DNA of 18,166 nt from contig JABHUV010000030.1 of NCBI GenBank assembly GCA_018658605.1, forward strand, positions 1-18,166, written 5' to 3'. Each line of letters begins with the position of its first letter. The stretch's first letter is position 1. A program made the translations under genes and the position numbers. The DNA comes from Planctomycetaceae bacterium (GTDB lineage Bacteria > Planctomycetota > Planctomycetia > Pirellulales > Pirellulaceae). Shown in pieces: positions 8,243 to 15,205 of this stretch. The notes beneath the pieces are model-generated. The model was not told the DNA's origin and did not search any database. It saw only the letters and a program-made list of their open reading frames with translations.

Positions 8243-8350
8243 GCAAACCAAGAAACGTCTAAGGTTGCGAAAATGGGCGTTGCCTAAGCGGGGTTGACCT
8301 ATTGTTGCCCACCAAACTACTCAACCCCTTTATTTGTCTAGGGAAAATTG

Positions 8351-8434
8351 ATGAGATACAAACATTTCATATTTTGGGTACTACTGTGCCCCTTTACCAT
8401 GGGATGTGGTGCTACGAGCCGTCGTCCGGCCTGA
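8351..8434 (+). CDS. Tiny lipoprotein-like peptide
   Basis: This 27-codon ORF encodes a basic start (MRYKH), a hydrophobic core (FIFWVLLCPF) and a TMGCGA segment that resembles a lipobox with Cys at position 18, then a short tail ending RRPA. AGGGA (8340-8344) lies 6 nt before the ATG. The shape is that of a lipoprotein signal peptide with almost no mature part, so it may be a micro-lipoprotein or the start of a truncated gene. The -3 residue is not the usual Leu, and the ORF is short enough to occur by chance. Confidence 0.35.
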   Translation: MRYKHFIFWVLLCPFTMGCGATSRRPA

Positions 8435-8453
8435 CCGGGCGTAGCGCTGGGCT

Positions 8454-9219
8454 TCAAGAACCGTCCTCCGCTTCGCCTAGACTCATCAACCAACCCAACA
8501 GGGCACCCCACAGCATAAAGATCAGACCCAGCCCGTACAGGGCAGTGAAAGCCGATGCCGACACGGTAAGAACCGGATGGAATTCAAATGTCGTGATCCA
8601 GTAAGCGACCCCAACCATCGCGCCCATAATCAGGGGATTCCCGTCTGCAATCACAAATGGGGAAAAAAAGGGTTTTAAACAACAGAATGAGCACATGGTC
8701 TCCCGCGTTTTCGTCCTCGTGCATTGCCCTGCGTAAGATGAAATTAAACAGAACCGCCATGAAGAAAGCACCGGACATCATGCTGATGCCCCATGTTTGT
8801 AATTCAGTTGACTCAACACCAGGTTCCAAGACGGCTTGATGGGGTTTTACCGGGTTGTAAGCTAACCGCACAGATTTCCCTACGGGATAACGTTCCACTG
8901 CGCTACCCGCGCTATAATCATGCCCACCAATCACGATCACGTCGGACTTAAACTGCTTTCCGTTGACGGTGTAGTTATATTCAATATCCGCTGAGTATGT
9001 TGTCCCATCTTCATCGTGATGAGATTGAATCTGAGAGGTGATGATTTTACCAGTGACAAGGGGCCACGTAACGCTTCCCCGCGCGCGGGTTAATTGGTAT
9101 TGGCCATAGAGAAATACGCCTAGACCAACTACGCCAATAACAGTCCAAATAAACAGTAACGCCTTGCGCTGCATCCTTCCTTCGGCAAGTTTGTCCACCT
9201 CGTCCAATTCTGCATTCAT
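8454..9219 (-). pseudogene. DUF3592 family membrane protein, frameshifted
   Basis: The N-terminal frame (8584-9219) encodes one membrane helix (about 21-40) and a DUF3592-like extracytoplasmic domain (strands VTGKIITSQIQ, YSADIEYNYTVNGKQF, YPVGKSVRLAYNP, AVLEPG). A second helix (about 141-160, from ISMMSGAFFMAVL) follows. The frame then becomes non-hydrophobic and stops. A +1 frame (8454 onward) carries on with two typical membrane helices and an acidic tail, EAEDGS. The two join around the A7 run at 8663-8669. The 766-nt span is one base more than a multiple of three, so a single extra base explains the break; the repaired protein would be about 254 aa. A homopolymer sequencing error is as likely as a real mutation. 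AGG lies upstream of the ATG at 9219. Confidence 0.75.
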
Positions 9220-9298
9220 CTGAAACGCCTAAGCCGTTAGTTTTCATGGCTAGTAAATAAAGGAGGCCCATTTTAAACGTGACCTCATCGAGGCTACG

Positions 9299-9385
9299 TT
9301 CGACCAGGTTACCAAATCTTAACACAAAGTGCTTGATTAGGCGGGTCGCTGGTTTCCAATCGGAGATCAAATTGGATAGACTAAA
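9299..9385 (+). repeat. Dispersed repeat family A, copy 2
   Basis: This is the most compact A copy: the two conserved blocks (TTCGACCAGGTTACCAAATC to GTGCTTGATTAGGCGG, and GTCGCTGGTTTCCAATCGG to GGATAGACTAAA) are directly adjacent, without the roughly 30-nt insert of copies 1 and 3. GCCTAAG at 9227-9233 upstream could pair with the ATTAGGC of this copy, but the rest of the stem is poor. It lies 77 nt upstream of the plus-strand gene at 9462. Confidence 0.75.
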
Positions 9386-9461
9386 GGCTTGCGGCACTAA
9401 ACAAAAAAGAGATTTCAAGGAAACTGTGCTGCCCCCCCTTGTTCCCTTTCTTGGCGATCCG

Positions 9462-10199
9462 ATGCAGACACACGATATTATTATTTTCACCGTGGTTCTC
9501 ACAACTGTCAGCCTAGCAGCTGCCCAATCCGTTCTGTTGAAGCTGTCGGACAAGGCCGAGGAAGTTCCGTTAGTAAATAAGATCATCGGCATACTTGGCG
9601 TAGGATCGGCCGGATTCACCCTCTTTTTATCTAAAGCATTTATGGGTAAACACGAAAGCACGATATTAATTTTGCTCGTTCTAGCTATCGCGTTAGTTAC
9701 CTGGCTAATAGGTAGGATTAGAACTCCCCTAGCCCCACAACCAGAAATACTTTCCATCCCGGAGGCGGCCTGTAGTTCTCTCGTACCCAATCCCAAATTG
9801 GCATGGTGTGGCAATTGCAAAGCACACACTCTTCCAGGGGAAGTTACCGTAAGGAATACAAATGAGTACGGCAGAACGTATATGACTTACCAGCGTAAAG
9901 TCTGTGGCCATTGCAAAGGAAATATGCTGTGGAATATTCCTTCAGACATTCGCCAAAGCACTAATTGGACGCTCGGGTGTTCCGGTGTTATCGGCTTAAC
10001 GACGATTTGCGGCCTAACTGCGGTTCTAGTCTATGAAAGTCAAACTGGAGCGATCATTGGCATCCTTGCAGCAATGCTCTTAGTTCCCGTACTAGCGTTT
10101 CTAGTGTGGATTCTTTATCTTCGATTGCAATGGTGCAAGTGGCTTCGACAGCAATCATGCGAACGATCTGTATATTCAAACAATGAAGCGCAGAATTAA
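9462..10199 (+). CDS. Membrane protein with internal zinc ribbon, unknown function
   Basis: This 245-aa protein has an N-terminal helix (about 5-22), two further helices at about 40-58 and 65-82, and a soluble domain. The soluble domain has two C-x2-C knuckles, WCGNC (about 119-123) and CGHC (about 151-154), forming a probable zinc ribbon. Two more helices (about 172-190 and 197-222) precede a basic C-terminus. The family is not recognised. The frame is open from 9279, but the first 61 codons overlap repeat A copy 2 and look non-coding, so I use the ATG at 9462. It has no good ribosome binding site, so the start is uncertain. Like the pair near 5 kb, it couples a zinc ribbon to membrane helices. 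It is convergent with the gene at 10380-10850. Confidence 0.65.
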   Translation: MQTHDIIIFTVVLTTVSLAAAQSVLLKLSDKAEEVPLVNKIIGILGVGSAGFTLFLSKAFMGKHESTILILLVLAIALVTWLIGRIRTPLAPQPEILSIPEAACSSLVPNPKLAWCGNCKAHTLPGEVTVRNTNEYGRTYMTYQRKVCGHCKGNMLWNIPSDIRQSTNWTLGCSGVIGLTTICGLTAVLVYESQTGAIIGILAAMLLVPVLAFLVWILYLRLQWCKWLRQQSCERSVYSNNEAQN

Positions 10200-10212
10200 T
10201 TTTTAAATTAAT
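10195..10212. other. Perfect A/T palindrome at gene end
   Basis: ATTAATTTTTAAATTAAT, two 8-nt arms with a TT centre, overlaps the TAA stop of the preceding gene. It lies between two convergent genes and may contribute to transcription ending, though it lacks a G/C stem and so is weak as an intrinsic terminator. Confidence 0.3.
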
Positions 10213-10379
10213 CAGATTCCCAACACCGACCGCTAGGCAACGGAAATGAGGGGCTACTCGTGTGTAGTTCCCCTGCATCCCTTGTAGAGTTCAGAGAAAC
10301 AGAGAGAGAAGATGGCTACGTAACGGTGCAGCAAAATAGCGAAACTGTTGTAAATACTTTGCCTGACGGCGTGAAGTCA

Positions 10380-10850
10380 TTATTTGAAGGCGAGTTTTAC
10401 AATCGGATCATTCATGACAACGATGCCCCAGATCCCAATAGGCAGGCCGAGGCAACAGGGCGTACAGCAGGGAATAACAGCAAGGATCAGCATCATCCAA
10501 ACAACAGATTTGGACTCTAGCTTCATCATTTTTTTACAACCGTAAATAAAGAATAGATGAAACGGAATGGACAGTATGACACCGACTACGTTTCCTATAA
10601 CCTCGACGGCTTTCTCTTGTTCGTCCGAATTTGCTCGCGTCAAATCTTCGAGGACTGCCACGTCGATTTCACCAGCAAAAAAGAAGAGAACACCAACACT
10701 AACTACGATGGAAATTATCGACAGGATCATCAGGATCATCGCAGGCGGTTTTACGAGCGCTTTAGCAGCTGAATCGTCCGATCCGTAAGCGTCGGGGGTT
10801 AGCGTTGGGTTCGTGCTTTCATAGGGATTTTCATAGGGTGGTATATCCAT
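10380..10850 (-). CDS. Small membrane protein with Pro/Asn/Tyr-rich N-terminus
   Basis: This 156-aa protein has a disordered N-terminus rich in Pro, Asn and Tyr (YENPYESTNPT), a pattern common at the N-termini of planctomycete membrane proteins. Helix 1 (about 36-60, from PAMILMILSIISIVV) is followed by a short acidic loop with DVAVLEDLTRANSDEQEKA. Helices 2 to 4 (about 84-103, 115-130 and 132-147) follow, with a Cys-rich CCTPCC turn between the last two. Function is unknown. It is convergent with the gene ending at 10199 and lies downstream of, but 273 nt from, the archaemetzincin gene on the same strand. No strong ribosome binding site precedes the ATG. Confidence 0.7.
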   Translation of the reverse strand: MDIPPYENPYESTNPTLTPDAYGSDDSAAKALVKPPAMILMILSIISIVVSVGVLFFFAGEIDVAVLEDLTRANSDEQEKAVEVIGNVVGVILSIPFHLFFIYGCKKMMKLESKSVVWMMLILAVIPCCTPCCLGLPIGIWGIVVMNDPIVKLAFK

Positions 10851-11100
10851 ATTGCTTGTACGCTCAACTTCAGGATGGTATTGATAAACGGGCAGGTAAA
10901 ATTATTATAGTAAATATAGCGTGAGCTATTGCAGCTATAGCTTCAGGGTTGGCCATGGTGCGATATCGTGGTGAACTATGCGGGGAGTGTTCTTGTCGTT
11001 TCATCTCAATTAGAGTTGCTTTGGGGAACGCTTTGTATCCTACCACGCCACAGCACCCAACTCCCCCCCCCTTACTCACGTGTTCGTGGTTCCTACGCTA

Positions 11101-11123
11101 CCACCGGGCCGCCGGGCAAGCAA
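11101..11123 (+). repeat. Short repeat family C, copy 3
   Basis: CCACCGGGCCGCCGGGCAAG followed by CAAC; the core CCGCCGGGCAAG is shared with copies 2 and 4. It abuts the stop codon of the archaemetzincin gene. A run of nine C residues lies upstream near 11065. Confidence 0.55.
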
Positions 11124-12119
11124 CTACCGTTTCTGCAACACGCTTAAACGGTCAGCAAACCACTTCGCTTCCTCATTCAGACCTATAGCGTTAAACGTCT
11201 TAGCGATCCGCTGGTAACGCACCACCGGATCTTCCGGAAAGGACGCATACAACTTCCGCAGACAGACCGGACAGAAATGAAGCGGTCTGGAATCCAACTC
11301 CATAATATGATTGCTGCCGTTGACGACGCACTGATAATAGATACAGTGCCACATGCCAAACATATGTGCGGTTTCATGCAACAAAGTCTGAGCACTTCGC
11401 CGAAGCATGAGATTTTGCGCAGCCGTTGTGCCACGCAATTCTGGTTTATATCTGGCAAAACTATAAACACCAACTCGCTCTTTCAAACTGGCCTGACCAA
11501 ATACAAAATTCCAATCCGGTTTTGGATAAAGATCTATCATTGTGACAGCTAACAGACAGTAACCATCTTGGGGCAACCGTGTCTTGAGTAACTGAAGGAT
11601 ATCGGAGGTCAGTGCCTGCCGCTGTTGTGTCTGCGCATGTATCCGGGTGGTAACACCAAGCGACTGGATGGGCAGTATTTTCAGAATCTTCGTTTTAAGC
11701 CCGTAAAAACATTCCATGCAGGATGCCAATTGGGTAAGTTCTGGCGCTGTTTCTTTATTAAATTCGCTCAAGGGCAACAGGTAAATGACATCCCGCTGAG
11801 CATCCGGACGATTAGGCGAGGTCGCCAAATATTGCTGAACCGTCTGTCCGGATTCCTTATGCGAGGCTAGCCAGTCTCCTGTCAAGGGTTGCGAAATAGG
11901 ATGGAAGTGAGTGCGATCAGTAAACCATCGTTGAAGGTCAATTTGGACTCGGTCTAAATCCCCCAGAGCCGAATTTCTAGTCTTTTGACTGGGGGGGCTA
12001 AAATCAATCCTTATCGTCTCAAATGGACTTCTGGCGGGCTGGGAGATATAGCAGGTAAATGCGTATAAACCACTCGCAATGAACAACATCGCAACTATAA
12101 TCTTTCGTTTTCCATTCAT
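11124..12119 (-). CDS. Archaemetzincin-type zinc metalloprotease, membrane-anchored or exported
   Basis: This 331-aa protein starts with a basic residue cluster and a hydrophobic segment (MNGKRKIIVAMLFIASGLYA), so it is exported or N-terminally anchored; many archaemetzincins lack this. The catalytic site is clear: HETAHMFGMWHC (HExxHxxGxxxC), then IYYQC, and CPVC after about 20 residues, forming the structural Cys zinc site of this family. NGSNH and ELDSRPLHFC between them also match the family. One departure is that the residue after CxV, where the family has the Met of the Met-turn (CxM), is Val (codon GTC). Substrate is unknown. The ATG overlaps by ATGA the end of a 19-codon ORF that carries the better ribosome binding site. 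Confidence 0.85.
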   Translation of the reverse strand: MNGKRKIIVAMLFIASGLYAFTCYISQPARSPFETIRIDFSPPSQKTRNSALGDLDRVQIDLQRWFTDRTHFHPISQPLTGDWLASHKESGQTVQQYLATSPNRPDAQRDVIYLLPLSEFNKETAPELTQLASCMECFYGLKTKILKILPIQSLGVTTRIHAQTQQRQALTSDILQLLKTRLPQDGYCLLAVTMIDLYPKPDWNFVFGQASLKERVGVYSFARYKPELRGTTAAQNLMLRRSAQTLLHETAHMFGMWHCIYYQCVVNGSNHIMELDSRPLHFCPVCLRKLYASFPEDPVVRYQRIAKTFNAIGLNEEAKWFADRLSVLQKR

Positions 12120-12175
12120 TTTTCCGCGCTACGAGCGATCGTAACGCCACGTGTTTTACAACGTCCAGTTTTCAT
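12116..12175 (-). CDS. Short leader ORF overlapping the archaemetzincin start
   Basis: A 19-codon ORF (MKTGRCKTRGVTIARSAEK) starts at the ATG provided by repeat B copy 2, with AGGAGT (plus 12182-12187) 6 nt upstream. Its TGA overlaps the downstream ATG in the arrangement ATGA, which is typical of translational coupling. The peptide is basic and has no recognised function. It may just recruit ribosomes to the protease gene. The alternative is that it is fortuitous and the protease uses its own weak GGA. Confidence 0.4.
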   Translation of the reverse strand: MKTGRCKTRGVTIARSAEK

Positions 12176-12263
12176 TACAACACTCCTAAATCACCATCAA
12201 TCCAAATAACGAACTAGATCGGCAACGCCTCATTAAAGCAATAGAGAACTCTACCATCCTACC
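12173..12263 (-). repeat. Dispersed repeat family B, copy 2
   Basis: Second B copy, similar to 5110-5204 along its length, with shared AATCCAAATAAC, AACGCCTCAT and GAACTCTACC-type blocks. On the minus strand it ends in TTTAGGAGTGTTGTA followed by ATG, the start of the 19-codon leader ORF. In copy 1 the aligned ATG starts the zinc-ribbon gene. Confidence 0.75.
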
Positions 12264-12330
12264 CTCAAACCGGACAAATTCTCAAAGGCATTGCATAAAT
12301 TAAGGTGTGTCAGCGGAAGGTGTAGTGAGG

Positions 12331-12669
12331 TCACGTAAATATCCTACGCACTTCTGTGCGCTCAAGAACATCTGGATTTGGGTGGTCAAGAGGAGTCAAT
12401 CCCTCTTTGGCTAACATCTCTTCAATGTATCCCTCAGCCCCTTCGCGCAAATTCCCGAGGAATTGGGATACAAGGAAGTTGACCCCATAGTTAGGCTTGT
12501 CACATGTCCCTCCGCCTACATCCGACACATAGATATTGTAGCGATAGTTCTGGCTTAAGCGAGTTCGCACTTTATCCCCAGTTACTAATGCTTTGAAATA
12601 ACCCAGCTGTTCACCATTGCTGGGACATAACATCGTAGCATCTGGTGTATATCGATTCTTTGCTTCCAA
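12331..12669 (-). CDS. Hypothetical protein, possibly N-terminally damaged
   Basis: Unrecognised 112-aa product if translation starts at the TTG at 12669 (or the ATG at 12633). Composition is protein-like, with an acidic C-terminal part containing EGAEGYIEEMLAKEG and LDHPNPDVLERTEV. The same frame is open further upstream to a TAA at 12712-12714. Beyond that TAA it continues to an ATG at 12795 that is preceded by TAGG. A single nonsense codon may therefore have split a gene of about 154 codons (12331-12795). No transmembrane segment or known motif is seen; two Cys (TCPAGE and LCPSNG) lie around the possible starts. It is downstream of the redoxin fusion gene on the same strand. Confidence 0.5.
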   Translation of the reverse strand: MEAKNRYTPDATMLCPSNGEQLGYFKALVTGDKVRTRLSQNYRYNIYVSDVGGGTCDKPNYGVNFLVSQFLGNLREGAEGYIEEMLAKEGLTPLDHPNPDVLERTEVRRIFT

Positions 12670-12831
12670 GAAAAGCGCGATAGGTTCACCAGCTGGGCAA
12701 GTTTTTAGCGATTAACTGGGGATATCGACGGTTATGCCCACAATTTGTGTGCCAAGACGACCATCCACCCCATAACTCGTCGTCGTCGGATTCATAGGAC
12801 CTACCAATGGAAAAGAGTGGAGCTAGCGAGG

Positions 12832-14562
12832 TTATCGCTCGCGTGCCGGAATGACGGTGAAAAAGCCAATCATCATTTCTTCCCAAGTTTGGTCGCCCCA
12901 AGTAACCCATTTGCTTGGTTCTGGATTAGCTGGGTTCTCCTGTGAGTTATCAAAATGTGCTGTACACTCAATCACCGTACCTTTAGGGAGATAAACTGGT
13001 TCGGCAAACCGGTATTCATGTTGCCAGTTGAAATCGTAAAACGGCACGCTGAGGAGCGTCCGCTGCCTGCCATCGGGGAACTTCGCCAGGTATTTGAATT
13101 CTTTGCCACGTACATGCATATGAGGCATCATCGCGAGCAATTCGGAGTCAGAATTGATGGTCCGACTGGCGACTACTTTGTGCCGAGAGGATTCCGGTGG
13201 AATGCGAAACGCAAAATTAAGAGCGGCAACCTGACGAGCAACACGCATTGGAGGTTCTTTACAGAATTTTACAGCGAATTCACTTCGGTCAATCTCTTCC
13301 TTGCCGGTAGGTGTGTAATGCAATTGCCAAACCAGTTCATGTCCAGCTGGTAACCTAATACCTACGCCTTCAGGAAACATCGTTGGTTCCTCCCCCGGTG
13401 CAAATCCTCCGAGGCTTTCAAGGCGGCGAGTTTGATTGCGACTTTTTGGTCTGTGATAAACGATGATGTGGTGGACAGCTTTCCAGTTTCCTGGGCGAGC
13501 CTCGGCTGCCTGAATCCAGACATCTTCTTTGAAGTTTGTTGGGGTAACAAAGTACTGATATGCCACCGTGCCGCTTGCCTGAACTTTATAAGTGCGGGGC
13601 ATTTTGAAGACGTGATCCGGTACTCCAATTTGCCAGCCGTTTATATATTCTGGAGTCGGCGGGATTTTGTCTTCTTCACCTTTAGGCATGCCGGCGTCGA
13701 TCCATGAAGTCAGAAGGGTGATCTCCTTGGGACTCATATGGAGCGCGTTTTCAAATTTGCCAAATCGCGGATCAGCATTCCACGGTGGCATGCGCCGTGT
13801 AAGGACGGTCTCTTTAATCATTTGTGACCAGTTACGTGCATCATCGTACGTTAACAGCGAAAATGGTGCCGCAGTTTTGGGACGATGACAATTCTGACAA
13901 CGCGTTTGGAATAGCTTTGCAATATGGCTCGCATACGTAACCTCATTTGATCCATCAATGTCATGTTTGCGAGTGATCAGGCAACCTTCGGTTTCCGTTA
14001 CACTGACAGCAGGAGTTTCTCCGGCGATTAGTTGTTTCAGAGCTTCTTCCAGATCCGACCGACGAGCTTGTTCTCGTTTGAATCGGTACCCGATTCGGTC
14101 ATCGATGCGACCAACGTAACGAATGTTACGGCGGCGATCAAGAATAAACGCCTCCGGTGTTCGCATGGCTCCAAAGATATCGAGCGATACCTGGTCTTTA
14201 TCCATCAATACAAGCAATCGTAACTTGTATTCCAATGCGTGCTTTTTGATCTCTTCGGGGGAATCGGCCAGATTGGCATTAATGACGGCAAACTTTACGT
14301 TTTGTTTAGAATACTTTTGGCTCAACTCATTCAACTGGGGAATATAGCTGTTTCCGATGGGGCACTCAGTACCGAGAAACACGATAACAAGAAAATCCAC
14401 TTCAGGAAAATCAGCCAAAGCGATTTCTTTGCCCGTGACCGATGGCAAGACAAAATTGGGGATTTGCCGGCCTATTAAATCCGCTCGCGACGTATCTTCA
14501 GCCTGCAAACCGCCCAGCGGAAGGCACGCAAGAATTGCCAGTGAAGCTATCATTGATTTCAT
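12832..14562 (-). CDS. Redoxin / cytochrome c / copper monooxygenase-like fusion protein
   Basis: This is a 576-aa exported protein with signal peptide about 1-21 (cleavage after LQA). A redoxin (AhpC/TSA-type thioredoxin-fold) domain spans about 27-180, with GTECPIGN carrying the single redox Cys67. A short c-type haem segment has CQNCH (222-226) and a downstream Met-rich RRMPPW (about 256). The C-terminal domain (about 310-570) resembles the copper type II ascorbate-dependent (PHM-like) fold: VHHIIVY (363-369), HYTPTG (415-420), HMHVRGKE (481-488) and a final WGDQTWEEMM (555-564) are candidate copper ligands. The combination occurs in planctomycete genomes; electron transfer from haem to copper for oxidation or detoxification is inference. 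The signal peptide supports the start at 14562, though only a weak purine stretch precedes it. Unlike the redoxin at 15206, this one keeps Cys. Confidence 0.85.
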   Translation of the reverse strand: MKSMIASLAILACLPLGGLQAEDTSRADLIGRQIPNFVLPSVTGKEIALADFPEVDFLVIVFLGTECPIGNSYIPQLNELSQKYSKQNVKFAVINANLADSPEEIKKHALEYKLRLLVLMDKDQVSLDIFGAMRTPEAFILDRRRNIRYVGRIDDRIGYRFKREQARRSDLEEALKQLIAGETPAVSVTETEGCLITRKHDIDGSNEVTYASHIAKLFQTRCQNCHRPKTAAPFSLLTYDDARNWSQMIKETVLTRRMPPWNADPRFGKFENALHMSPKEITLLTSWIDAGMPKGEEDKIPPTPEYINGWQIGVPDHVFKMPRTYKVQASGTVAYQYFVTPTNFKEDVWIQAAEARPGNWKAVHHIIVYHRPKSRNQTRRLESLGGFAPGEEPTMFPEGVGIRLPAGHELVWQLHYTPTGKEEIDRSEFAVKFCKEPPMRVARQVAALNFAFRIPPESSRHKVVASRTINSDSELLAMMPHMHVRGKEFKYLAKFPDGRQRTLLSVPFYDFNWQHEYRFAEPVYLPKGTVIECTAHFDNSQENPANPEPSKWVTWGDQTWEEMMIGFFTVIPARER

Positions 14563-14855
14563 GTTAGTGACTTTCGACGGATAGAGGATTGAAAAACAAG
14601 ATCAGCAAATTGGATCATTCGACAATCGACCGCCTGGATTGATGGTCAATCTTCAATTCCACTCTGTCCCGTTCAGACCGGATTTTCATGTTTCATTATT
14701 ACTTGTGATCATGATGAAAATGGCGGCTCCTGAAGACTGAAGCTATATCGTCATTAAACGCCACGTCCTTTCATGAATTTATACAAGTGTTGTACCGCTC
14801 GGTGCAAGACCTATGACGGGGGATATTTCGTCAAACGTGCCCTCTACGAAACCAT

Positions 14856-14956
14856 ATTGGACAAGCTTATCAAATCGCAACACGAAATGCTTGGTTAGGC
14901 GGCGGCTTGTATTAACCGTGCGCTTATAAAAAGGTCCGCTAGTTTCTAATCAGAGC
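14856..14956 (+). repeat. Dispersed repeat family A, copy 3
   Basis: The first block (ACAAGCTTATCAAATCGCAA then CACGAAATGCTTGGTTAGGC) is well kept. The second block (GGTCCGCTAGTTTCTAATCAG) is more decayed, and about 30 nt unrelated to the insert of copy 1 separate them. GTTAGGC fits GTTRRRY exactly, but I found no convincing complementary arm upstream. Confidence 0.7.
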
Positions 14957-15094
14957 ACCACCCTGCTCATGCGTTGGCAGTTCCGTGACTACGGCTTCAA
15001 GAAACTCGGAGCGGTAACTCTGAGCCGCACTGTCGGCCCCATGATTGAATGGCACCGTGATTTTTTGGCCAAGACAGAAGAGCAACTGGTATGA
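14948..15094 (+). pseudogene. Unidentified coding remnant (C-terminal fragment)
   Basis: A frame ending at TGA 15092-15094 reads like real protein (RWQFRDYGFKKLGAVTLSRT, then GPMIEWHRDFLAKTEEQL). It has no ribosome binding site at its only early ATG (14969). Its upstream end runs into repeat A copy 3 without a start. It looks like the last roughly 48 codons of a gene whose 5' part is missing. I do not recognise the parent family. Confidence 0.4.
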
Positions 15095-15205
15095 GAATAA
15101 ATGTAATTTTTAGGGATAATTGCGTGTTGTGTCTGCTAAAATAGGCGCACAGGAACTAGCCATAAATTTAGCAAATGTAATATTGAACATTCATTGGATT
15201 TCCAC

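Larger units (their letters stand above)
14563..15205. other. Divergent intergenic region of about 640 nt
   Basis: It separates the two redoxin genes and carries repeat A copy 3 and an unidentified coding remnant (14948-15094). The stretch 15100-15205 is A/T-rich and should hold the promoter of the gene at 15206; TAAAAT at 15137 is a possible -10 box but has no matching -35. The rest (14563-14855) shows nothing I can assign. Confidence 0.5.

Noticed and set aside
8659..8672. Programmed -1 ribosomal frameshift in the DUF3592 gene
   Set aside because: The minus strand does contain a T TTT TTC heptamer in phase, but a -1 slip leads into the wrong frame; a +1 shift is needed, so an extra base is the simpler explanation.
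9047..9829. 260-codon minus-strand ORF spanning repeat A copy 2
   Set aside because: It crosses the start regions of two better-supported divergent genes and its conserved part is only the repeat itself. The peptide-like similarity between A copies on this strand was noted but is explained by DNA-level repetition.
10870..11079. 69-codon minus-strand ORF with a short hydrophobic tail
   Set aside because: The N-terminal half is a run of low-complexity Gly and Cys from C-rich DNA and there is no ribosome binding site; only a chance hydrophobic stretch supports it.
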